A DNA stretch of 10,250 nucleotides, taken from assembly GCA_002421645.1 (NCBI GenBank), contig DIST01000037.1:1-10250 (forward strand), given 5' to 3'. This document shows, one piece after another, positions 1-5,160 of this stretch. Each line of letters begins with the position of its first letter. Within the stretch, counting starts at the first letter, position 1. The DNA is from Flavobacterium sp. UBA6203. Its GTDB lineage: Bacteria > Bacteroidota > Bacteroidia > Flavobacteriales > Flavobacteriaceae. The position numbers and the translations under genes were made by a program. The notes under the pieces are model-generated. The model ran no database searches and was not told where the DNA came from. It saw only the letters and a list, made by a program, of their open reading frames with translations.

Positions 1-818
1 ATAATTGATGATAAATTACTTTTTAATTTATTTGCATCATCAACTACAATTAAATATTTTTTATTTTTAATTAGTTGAACTTTTAAATCCTCCCAAATTA
101 ATTGGTTGTTATTTCTAATGTATTTAACTATAAAATCAGAATTACTTTGTATGAATTTTTCAACTAATTCTAATGAAAATTTTGTTTTACCTACACCAGC
201 TTGTCCTGTAATTAAAAGAAAATCTGATTTGTTTAAGAATTGTTCACCTTTTGTTAATTCATCTGTTCTGTTATAAAAAGTATTTGATAATGGTGTTGCG
301 AACTTAGATTTTTCATATTGAGTAATGAATTCACTCATTTCTAAAATTTGACCTGTATCAATTGTTAAACCTATTTCTTTGGCTAAAGAAGGAAAGTCTC
401 TAAAGATAATTGTTGCTAAAGCATCTAATCCAATTACTTCTAATTTTGTAAATCTATTAATCTCGTTTTTATACAAATTTAATTCTTCCTGAATTTTTGT
501 TGTAATTTCTTGATTGCAGATTAAAATAATTCTAACAATTTTTTCTTGAGAAATATCCTTTTGATTAAAGCAATGTCTAATATCTCCTTTAAGTTTTTCT
601 ATTAATTGCTTTTTCTCAATAGTTGTAACTTCGTTAAAAATGTAGTTATCACCATCTGAAATAAAATTATCAGGAGTTCCTTTCTTAGATTTTTCCTTTC
701 CAATTACCAAACCTGTGGCATTAATTATTGGAAAACGATATGCAAGATATAATCTACATAAGTTTGCAAATTTATCTGGATTACATCTTTGAAGTGCTTG
801 TTCTATTGCTGTTATCAT
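1..818 (-). CDS. STAND-type P-loop NTPase with N-terminal nuclease-like domain (3' end outside window)
   Basis: The first 272 residues are visible; the gene runs off the left edge with no stop. Residues about 1-85 form a small alpha/beta domain with GTPD at 47-50 and NEVTT at 62-66, a spacing like the acidic residues of PD-(D/E)XK nucleases, although the lysine of E-x-K is replaced by threonine (E63-V-T65). A linker region follows. A P-loop ATPase starts near 190: Walker A GQAGVGKT at 205-212 and Walker B YLIVVDDAN at 255-263. This layout resembles nSTAND3-like NTPases fused to restriction-endonuclease-like domains, many of which are predicted or shown to act in antiphage defence (family knowledge). 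The sensor or repeat region expected at the C-terminus lies outside the window. The start ATG at 818 is 26 bases after the upstream stop and follows a good TAnnTTTG box. Being a STAND-type ATPase is well supported; the nuclease assignment and defence role are inference. Confidence 0.75.
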   Translation of the reverse strand, partial: MITAIEQALQRCNPDKFANLCRLYLAYRFPIINATGLVIGKEKSKKGTPDNFISDGDNYIFNEVTTIEKKQLIEKLKGDIRHCFNQKDISQEKIVRIILICNQEITTKIQEELNLYKNEINRFTKLEVIGLDALATIIFRDFPSLAKEIGLTIDTGQILEMSEFITQYEKSKFATPLSNTFYNRTDELTKGEQFLNKSDFLLITGQAGVGKTKFSLELVEKFIQSNSDFIVKYIRNNNQLIWEDLKVQLIKNKKYLIVVDDANKLKSNLSSI

Positions 819-838
819 TGTAAATCATTAATTTACAA
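818..838. repeat. Perfect 8-bp inverted repeat at the start of the STAND gene
   Basis: TTGTAAAT (818-825) and ATTTACAA (831-838) are exact inverted copies separated by five bases. The repeat covers the first base of the start codon and overlaps the proposed -7 box, so it could be a repressor site or an mRNA hairpin limiting translation. The arms are AT-rich and would form only a weak hairpin. Confidence 0.5.
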
Positions 839-869
839 AAATAATCATATTTCTAATGTAGAATTACAA
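836..869 (-). promoter_or_regulatory. Candidate Bacteroidota promoter for the STAND NTPase gene
   Basis: Reading the minus strand, TATTTTTG at 843-836 matches the flavobacterial -7 consensus TAnnTTTG exactly, and a TTG at 869-867 lies 23 bases upstream, within the known 17-23 base spacing. Transcription would start near 829, leaving a leader of only about ten bases before the ATG at 818. The box overlaps the 3' end of the upstream gene. In AT-rich DNA such matches arise by chance, so this is a prediction. Confidence 0.4.
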
Positions 870-1474
870 TAATCGATGTAAGATTTTAGATTGAATAATT
901 CAATTTGGTTTTCATCGTCTCCTTCAAATTGCCCAATTGCAATAAATGCTATATCATTGGCAAATGCTTTTTCACCAATTAAGTGCTCGATGTGAACGTA
1001 AATCACTTCTCGAAGTCTTGGGTTGTTTTTGTGGACTATGTAGTTTTTTAGTAGCACTTTTATTCCTAAATCGGTTAGTTTGTTTGGGTTTTCTAATGGT
1101 ATGAAATACATTTCGCTTATACGTAATGTGATGCCGTAATAGTCAAGCGGTTTGTCGGTGCCGTTTTCGTATTTTTCTATATTCATTTCGGGTTGGAGAA
1201 ATGCAATTATTTTCCAACGTTCTACTACTGGTGCATGATGGATTAGTAATTCTACTTCTTTGAAAAGATAAGGATTTCCATTTGCGGTGATGATTATTTC
1301 TGCTCCATTTTTTTTGTTTTTGATGATGAGGTCTAGGTCTTTGTTGTATTGATGTAGTATTTCGATTAGTTTGTCGAAATGGATTTTTAGTTCGTCTTTT
1401 GAGATTTCGTTTAGGAGTAGGAAAACGAAGTTGTTTTGTTGGAAGTAGTTCCAAAAGTTGGTTATAGTTTTCAT
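845..1474 (-). CDS. Conserved hypothetical protein, 209 residues
   Basis: I do not recognise this as a named family. It is a soluble acidic protein without signal peptide or membrane segment. The middle has a patterned stretch EIIITANGNPYLFKEVELLI followed by HHAPVVERWKIIAF, i.e. a beta strand, a helix and a conserved-looking AP..W motif; the C-terminal half has strands such as IAFIAIGQFEGD. I chose ATG at 1474 (MKTITNFW) over an in-frame ATG 13 codons upstream, because the upstream extension is translated from a dispersed repeat (1487-1526) and carries a non-conserved MPSLCSLRLKK sequence. It follows the DnaC-like ATPase by 57 bases and precedes the STAND NTPase by 26, so it is probably cotranscribed with one or both. 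A partner role for the STAND protein is possible but only suggested by position. Confidence 0.75.
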   Translation of the reverse strand: MKTITNFWNYFQQNNFVFLLLNEISKDELKIHFDKLIEILHQYNKDLDLIIKNKKNGAEIIITANGNPYLFKEVELLIHHAPVVERWKIIAFLQPEMNIEKYENGTDKPLDYYGITLRISEMYFIPLENPNKLTDLGIKVLLKNYIVHKNNPRLREVIYVHIEHLIGEKAFANDIAFIAIGQFEGDDENQIELFNLKSYIDYCNSTLEI

Positions 1475-1486
1475 GTTATTCTTTTT

Positions 1487-1526
1487 TAACCGCAAAGAGC
1501 ACAAAGAAGGCACAAAGTCCGCAAAG
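1487..1526 (-). repeat. Dispersed flavobacterial CTTTG-box intergenic repeat
   Basis: The short gap between two genes holds four CAAAG boxes on the plus strand, starting at 1493, 1502, 1513 and 1522 (spacing 9, 11, 9 bases). On the minus strand it reads as CTTTGCGG, CTTTGTGC, CTTTGTGC and CTTTGCGG followed by TTAAAAAAG, just before the ATG at 1474. I recall the CTTTGCGGTTAAA form as a common intergenic repeat in Flavobacterium and relatives; its function is unknown to me. Its higher G+C stands out from the surrounding spacer. Confidence 0.65.
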
Positions 1527-1531
1527 CTTTA

Positions 1532-2197
1532 TTATCTCTTATCTGGTGTTGATTTATCGTATGCTATTAGGTTCACCATCTCACGTAAACGGCTTCTAAC
1601 TCGATTGCCGTAATATTTTTCTATTTCTGTGGCCGATAGGTTTGTGGTTATGTGGGTTTGGAGTTTTTTTGAAATGAATAGATCATATCTGCTTAATAGA
1701 ATTTCTGCCATTACATTGCATTCGTTTCCAAAATACTTTAAATTATTTTCTGTCCCTAAATCGTCAAAGCAATAGGTTCTTGGTTCGGATTGGTATAGTT
1801 TGCCTATGCTGTATTTGTGGATTATTTGGTAGCCGTCCTGGATGAATTCAAAGCTTATATCTCTGCAAGGTTTTACGAAAAATTTATGTTCTGTGGCTGT
1901 TAGGTATTTCATTAAGTTCATCAATGAGGTTTTACCGCAGCCGATTGGTCCAGTTAATAATATTCCCTTGTTGAGGTTTATGCCGTACTGAAAACAAGTT
2001 GGTTCGTCTTTTAAGAAATATGCGATTAGTTTGTACACGATTGGGTAATCAGTTTCTAATATTTTGAAATGATTTCCGTATAACTCAACTCCTTTTCTTT
2101 CCAACCAAGAAATTACCTCATCATAACTATAATGGCTCTGAATAGTCTTTGTCGGTTGTTGTATTGAGTTGTTTTGCTTTGTTGGGTTGTTCTGCAT
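1532..2197 (-). CDS. DnaC/IstB-like AAA+ ATPase of a mobile element
   Basis: This 221-residue protein has the core of a helicase-loader type AAA+ ATPase: Walker A GPIGCGKT at 83-90, Walker B YCFDDLG at 142-148, a sensor-1 like HITTNLS at 182-188, and an arginine-rich RVRSRLREM at 199-207 matching the GxRxxSRL box VII/arginine-finger region of DnaC and IstB. About 80 N-terminal residues precede it, starting with a Q/N/T-rich tail. Relatives load replicative helicase or assist transposases. The partner here is the gene immediately upstream, which resembles a replication initiator and overlaps this gene by 71 bases. Only one ATG precedes Walker A, so the long overlap is hard to avoid unless a non-ATG start is used. 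I infer a role in replication or maintenance of the integrated element; transposition help is less likely, since no transposase is nearby. Confidence 0.85.
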   Translation of the reverse strand: MQNNPTKQNNSIQQPTKTIQSHYSYDEVISWLERKGVELYGNHFKILETDYPIVYKLIAYFLKDEPTCFQYGINLNKGILLTGPIGCGKTSLMNLMKYLTATEHKFFVKPCRDISFEFIQDGYQIIHKYSIGKLYQSEPRTYCFDDLGTENNLKYFGNECNVMAEILLSRYDLFISKKLQTHITTNLSATEIEKYYGNRVRSRLREMVNLIAYDKSTPDKR

Positions 2198-2999
2198 TTG
2201 AAATGAATTTTGGTGCGTTTATCATCCAATTTTGTGCTGCTGCTTGCCAATCGACCATTGGTGTTTTTCCTCCGACTAGCCAACCGACACTTTTGAAGTA
2301 ATTGAAGAATTTTTGAGCTTCTTGTTCTGGAAAGTTGTTTTGTTGGAAATAGGTTTTGACATGTTCGATTGTTGGATTGAGTTCCCTCGACTGCGCTCGG
2401 GATGACAAATCGGAATTTCCAATTTCGTCTTTTTCTTTTTTCGCGGAACTTTTTTCTTTTTCTTCATCTTCGTTTTTTAAATCTGAATTATTTATTTCTT
2501 CAAAATTTTTTGTGTGCATTTCCAAGTTTGAAACGTTTTTATCGTTTAAAGTGTTTGTATTGTTTATATAGTTTATAGAAGGTACTACTGCTTGTTCAGT
2601 AGCTGTCTCACTACTGGTACAAGACTTGTTCAAAGCTTGTTTATTGACCTGTTCAAAAAGAAGTTCATTTTTTGGTTTTCTTTCGGATTTTGGCAGCGGT
2701 TTTAAATCTTCGGAAAAGTTGAATAAAATGACATGACTTCCTTTGAATGGATTGTATGATGGTTCGTAATTGATATAACCCAAACTATGCAAGTTCTTCA
2801 GGCATTTATGATAAGTTGCTTTGGAACTGATTTTACTTATTCTCATTACTTCATCACGATTAATGCTGATTGGATTTTTAAAGCGGTTACAGTTCCAAAA
2901 TTGGAATAAAGCAATGTATAAGCTAACGTGTGTTGGATTTAGCGTTTTATCAATGGCTACTTTCTCAAAGAAACCAGTGAGGTGTTTTATGTAATTCAT
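2127..2999 (-). CDS. Replication-initiator / DnaD-like winged-helix protein
   Basis: The 290-residue protein has two folded ends and a long poor-complexity middle. Residues 1-95 look like a winged helix (NPTHVSLYIALFQFWN at 21-36, recognition region RDEVMRISKISSKATYHKCLKNL at 48-70, wing GYINYEPSY), as in phage and plasmid initiators. Residues 105-205 are a K/E/S/N-rich linker. Residues 210-265 (IEHVKTYF, then GW near 240, then MVDWQAAAQNWM at 248-259) resemble the C-terminal DnaD-like module of mobile-element replication proteins in Bacteroidota. The gene starts 11 bases after the HTH gene and overlaps the ATPase by 71 bases, so these three genes form one operon. Residues 197-206 (DLSSRAQSRE) are encoded by a dispersed genomic repeat. 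Role as initiator or helicase recruiter is inferred from fold and context. Confidence 0.75.
   Translation of the reverse strand: MNYIKHLTGFFEKVAIDKTLNPTHVSLYIALFQFWNCNRFKNPISINRDEVMRISKISSKATYHKCLKNLHSLGYINYEPSYNPFKGSHVILFNFSEDLKPLPKSERKPKNELLFEQVNKQALNKSCTSSETATEQAVVPSINYINNTNTLNDKNVSNLEMHTKNFEEINNSDLKNEDEEKEKSSAKKEKDEIGNSDLSSRAQSRELNPTIEHVKTYFQQNNFPEQEAQKFFNYFKSVGWLVGGKTPMVDWQAAAQNWMINAPKFISNAEQPNKAKQLNTTTDKDYSEPL
2384..2407 (-). repeat. Dispersed 'CHPERSRG-type' repeat inside a coding region
   Basis: The plus strand carries CCCTCGACTGCGCTCGGG followed by ATGACA, a G+C-rich block in an otherwise AT-rich gene. I recognise it as a short repeat scattered through many Bacteroidota genomes, familiar because its alternative frame reads CHPERSRG and another reads LSSRAQSRE. 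Here the latter frame is the real one, adding about ten residues to the initiator protein's linker. Recognition is from memory; a genome-wide copy count would confirm it. Confidence 0.7.
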
Positions 3000-3010
3000 T
3001 TGGATTGTAA

Positions 3011-3298
3011 TTACTTGAACAGAGTAGGTAAAGCATTTACCTTGTTTCCGTTTAATAATTTATCAATATCTGAATTATCATAATACATAATACCACCAAC
3101 TTTAGTGTAAGTTAGTGTTCCGTTGATACGGAGATTTTGTAAAGTACCGGGAGAAATGTTTAACAGTTTGCGGACTTCATTGGATTTGAGCCACTGTTTT
3201 GTTTGTTGCGGTTTGAATTGAATGATTTCTTTTAAATCATTCAAAAGAAGACTACGAAATTCGTTTAAGTCTTCGCGAGTGATAACTTCGATTGCCAT
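3011..3298 (-). CDS. Small helix-turn-helix (excisionase/MerR-like) DNA-binding protein
   Basis: This 95-residue protein ends in an HTH_17-type domain: WLKSNEVRKLLNISPGTLQNLRINGTLTYTKVGGIMYYDNSDIDKLL (about 38-82), with a typical helix-turn-helix LLNISPGTLQNLR and a small wing TYTKVGGIMYY. Proteins of this kind in Bacteroides and Flavobacterium elements act as excision factors (Xis2c/Xis2d-like) or regulators. About 37 residues with a helical pattern precede it. It is the first gene after rteC across a 113-base spacer containing an inverted repeat, and it leads the operon with the initiator and ATPase genes. Which of excisionase or repressor it is cannot be told from sequence. The ATG at 3298 is the natural start; no other starter lies close upstream. 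Confidence 0.85.
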   Translation of the reverse strand: MAIEVITREDLNEFRSLLLNDLKEIIQFKPQQTKQWLKSNEVRKLLNISPGTLQNLRINGTLTYTKVGGIMYYDNSDIDKLLNGNKVNALPTLFK

Positions 3299-3324
3299 AA
3301 CGTATGTTTTAGATTGTTATGGTA

Positions 3325-3364
3325 CAAAATTGTGGTATTTGAATAGTTTTAAATCACAAGTTGT
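3325..3364 (-). promoter_or_regulatory. Possible promoter of the HTH-initiator-ATPase operon
   Basis: On the minus strand CAATTTTG at 3332-3325 matches the TAnnTTTG -7 box at all but the first position. The nearest good TTG, inside CTTGTG (about 3359-3357), lies 24 bases upstream, slightly too far. A weak promoter with its -33 region embedded in the inverted repeat would fit one that needs an activator, as reported for the CTnDOT excision operon. Tentative. Confidence 0.3.
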
Positions 3365-3378
3365 GATTGACTTGTGAT
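3352..3378. promoter_or_regulatory. Candidate RteC/HTH operator: inverted plus direct ATCACAA half-sites
   Basis: AATCACAA (3352-3359), one central G, and TTGTGATT (3361-3368) form a perfect 17-base inverted repeat. A third half-site, CTTGTGAT (3371-3378), follows in direct orientation; TTGTGAT starts at 3361 and 3372, 11 bases apart, about one helical turn. It lies upstream of the possible -7 box of the HTH operon and downstream of the rteC stop. In CTnDOT, RteC binds an inverted repeat upstream of the -33 region of the excision promoter, so this is a good positional match. Binding by the HTH protein itself is the main alternative. Confidence 0.5.
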
Positions 3379-3411
3379 AGATTTTTATTCAAAGTATTGT
3401 ATTTATTGGTG

Positions 3412-4260
3412 TTACAGCAAATCGTCTGTGTTTTCCATTCGTTTCACTAATTTTTCTTTTAATGAATTGAGGAATTTAGTTTGTTCGGATTTTCGCATTC
3501 TAATTTCAAGGAAAGTCCTGTGATACTGCCCTAAATCGATATTAAAAACAGTTTCGAAATATTCTGCTACATCTTTTAAATCTGATGTTCCATTATTGAA
3601 TACACCTTCGGTATGCAAAGCGTATAAAAGCTCTACTAATGCGACTTTAGAACCTGTCCAATTTTGTTTCAACTTGTGATTGACTTGTGATTTTTCTCTT
3701 GGTTCTTTATTTTCCATAATTAACAGCTTGTCTTCCAAGTAAACTTGAATTAAATCGTGTGCCATAATTTTTGCTACTTTAAAGTCGTGTGAAGTTGAAA
3801 AAGTTCGGTCGGCTTCAAAATAAAAACTATCCAAAGCTAATTTTATATCAAATTTTCCTCTAGTAAAATATTTAATATCCAAATAATTACTTCCTGTTCG
3901 ATAGTATCTATAAAAATCTAAATTGCTATCGAAATATCGTTTAAGTTTTTCAAGTTCGTTGTTGAGGTATTTTTTTATGATGCGTTCTCCACCGTGTGGT
4001 TTCTTTGTTTCAATTTTATATATGGCATTGTAGTAGATTAGTTTTGATGTGAATTTTGGTTTGATATTTTTAAAGAACTCAATTTCTAGCTCTTGTGATT
4101 TATTCTTTTCTTTCTCAAAGACAATTTTCAATTTTTCAATTGAATTTACAATCATATCGATTGCATTTTCACTTCTTTCTATAGGATCATCAATTTCTAA
4201 ATTAGTGAAATTTAATTGTTCGTTTAGACTAGTTAAAAGGTTGTTTATTTTTTGATACAA
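3412..4260 (-). CDS. rteC: RteC-family regulator of mobile-element excision
   Basis: The 282-residue, mostly helical protein matches my recollection of the RteC family: a helical N-terminal region (about 1-180) and a C-terminal region WTGSKVALVELLYALH at 198-213, then GVFNNGTSDLKDVAEYFETVF and YHRTFLEIRMRKSEQTKFL, the usual family signature and the part corresponding to the DNA-binding winged helix. RteC of the Bacteroides element CTnDOT activates the excision operon after tetracycline induction. Here no rteA/rteB two-component pair or tetQ is visible, so the inducer is unknown. The reading frame begins with TTG at 4260 (TTG-TAT-CAA-AAA); an in-frame TAA lies seven codons upstream and the next ATG is residue 35, so the TTG start is likely but not certain. 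It follows the ATP-cone gene by 46 bases and faces the HTH operon in the same direction. Confidence 0.8.
   Translation of the reverse strand: MYQKINNLLTSLNEQLNFTNLEIDDPIERSENAIDMIVNSIEKLKIVFEKEKNKSQELEIEFFKNIKPKFTSKLIYYNAIYKIETKKPHGGERIIKKYLNNELEKLKRYFDSNLDFYRYYRTGSNYLDIKYFTRGKFDIKLALDSFYFEADRTFSTSHDFKVAKIMAHDLIQVYLEDKLLIMENKEPREKSQVNHKLKQNWTGSKVALVELLYALHTEGVFNNGTSDLKDVAEYFETVFNIDLGQYHRTFLEIRMRKSEQTKFLNSLKEKLVKRMENTDDLL
3674..3691. repeat. 18-bp exact copy of the operator sequence inside rteC
   Basis: TTGTGATTGACTTGTGAT here is identical to 3361-3378 in the spacer downstream of rteC, 313 bases away. On the coding strand it encodes part of KSQVNHK. Another single CTTGTGAT lies at 4092-4099 in the same gene. 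The duplication of a paired half-site suggests a second binding site, for looping or roadblock control, though codon coincidence cannot be excluded. Confidence 0.6.
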
Positions 4261-4306
4261 TTCAAAATATTTTAAAATTTAATTATAATAATCTGTAATT
4301 CTTTCT

Positions 4307-5149
4307 TCAATTGTTACATAAACAATTTGTTTCGTTAATTATAATTGAAATTCTTTTTGAATCAATTTTCATTATTTTCAGAATATTTATGTTTTCTTTA
4401 AGTTCTTTAACTAAGATAATATTTTTAGATATTAATATTGATTTTTCCTCTTTTGTTAGATTTAACAAAGTAGTAACTGGATATAATTGAAAAGAATCAA
4501 TATTATTTTTAATGCTGCTTCCTGATGGATAATCCCAACTCATTAATGATAAACCAATACATTCTCCATATTGAATAGCATCTTTGGTAAAACGTGTGTT
4601 TGTTACTAACCAACCTTGTTTTAAGTGTGTCGAATTCTTAGAAATAATATTCCAATGTTGTTGTATGTCTAAAAATCGTGAATTAATATACAATGGAATT
4701 TTTACGTTTGAAACGGCTCTTGGGTCTGAATGAAACTTACACTCAACCGCATAAATTGTTTCATCTTTTTCTGCTAAAACATCTATTTCGTGTGTTACAC
4801 AAGCTCCATTTAAAATAACACCGACTTTTGTTTTGAATCCTTTTTCTCTTAATAAAGCAGCAACCAATCTCTCAAAAGGAAAACCAGTTGGACCTAAATC
4901 AAAAATTGCACGTTTTAAACTGTATTTGGATGCACTTAAATGGTTTACTTTTTTTAAAAAAGAAAATGCTTTTTTGTAAATTTCATTAGTACTTATGCCA
5001 TCATAAATATCAATATTGATTTTATCTAAAATTGTTTTAATTTCGTCTTTATTAGCACCACTTCGCTCAAGTGAAAGTGCTAATTTTTCTTTTGAAAAAA
5101 GCTCCGTTTCAGAGGAGCTTTTTTGTACATATATTTCTTTTTTAGTCAT
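4307..5149 (-). CDS. ATP-cone domain fused to Mrr-like PD-(D/E)XK nuclease
   Basis: This 280-residue protein has an N-terminal ATP-cone (5-68: IYVQKSSSETELFSKEKLALS, corresponding to the nucleotide-binding fold of NrdR and class I/III ribonucleotide reductases, with the usual GISTNEIYKKAFSFL end). Residues 88-200 are an Mrr-like nuclease: FERLVAALLREKGF with E93, HEIDVLA with D123, and AVECKFH with E136 and K138, the D...ExK catalytic set; WLVTNTRFTKDA at 180-191 is another Mrr-typical strand. Residues 222-276 are helical and resemble a helix-hairpin-helix module. The natural expectation is a DNA endonuclease gated by ATP/dATP levels. The gene lies 11 bases after the phospholipase-like gene and before rteC, so it could be host or element cargo. 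Catalytic residues are intact; the biological role is unknown. ATG 5149 is required to include the whole ATP-cone. Confidence 0.85.
   Translation of the reverse strand: MTKKEIYVQKSSSETELFSKEKLALSLERSGANKDEIKTILDKINIDIYDGISTNEIYKKAFSFLKKVNHLSASKYSLKRAIFDLGPTGFPFERLVAALLREKGFKTKVGVILNGACVTHEIDVLAEKDETIYAVECKFHSDPRAVSNVKIPLYINSRFLDIQQHWNIISKNSTHLKQGWLVTNTRFTKDAIQYGECIGLSLMSWDYPSGSSIKNNIDSFQLYPVTTLLNLTKEEKSILISKNIILVKELKENINILKIMKIDSKRISIIINETNCLCNN
5095..5124 (-). terminator. Terminator-like hairpin within the first codons of the ATP-cone gene
   Basis: AAAAAAGCTCC (5095-5105) and GGAGCTTTTTT (5114-5124) are perfect 11-base inverted copies around an 8-base loop. The G+C part of the stem is only five pairs but is followed by a run of six T on either strand, the form of a bidirectional intrinsic terminator. 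It covers codons 9-19 of the ATP-cone gene, encoding QKSSSETELFS, a conserved part of that fold. It could attenuate read-through from the upstream operon when translation is not coupled, or be a by-product of the coding sequence. Confidence 0.4.
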
Positions 5150-5160
5150 ACTATTGTCTT

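Noticed and set aside
1143..1454. Arginine-rich minus-strand reading frame of 103 residues
   Set aside because: Lies wholly inside the 209-residue gene in another frame, with basic low-complexity composition typical of a shadow.
845..1513. Longer version of the 209-residue protein starting at the ATG at 1513
   Set aside because: The added 13 residues are translated from the dispersed CTTTG-box repeat; the ATG at 1474 begins a normal-looking N-terminus.
1428..2348. 17-bp sequence AAGTTGTTTTGTTGGAA present at both 1428-1444 and 2332-2348
   Set aside because: Both copies encode QQNNF in coding frame within different proteins; in an AT-rich genome shared codons for the same short peptide explain this, and flanks diverge at once. 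A recombination repeat is possible but unsupported.
2276..2571. Short reading frames on both strands reading CHPERSRG (minus) and SSLDCARDDKS (plus)
   Set aside because: Alternative-frame readings of the dispersed repeat and the A-rich linker of the initiator gene, not genes.
2583..2660. Cluster of CTACTG/CAGTAG inverted repeats and CTTGTT repeats (2591, 2625, 2636) inside the initiator linker, considered as origin iterons
   Set aside because: Units are short, irregularly spaced and coding for a low-complexity N/Q/T/S-rich linker; not enough to call an origin.
4049..4255. Hydrophobic plus-strand frame of 68 residues
   Set aside because: Antisense of the lysine/glutamate-rich start of rteC, which yields phenylalanine/serine-rich shadows.
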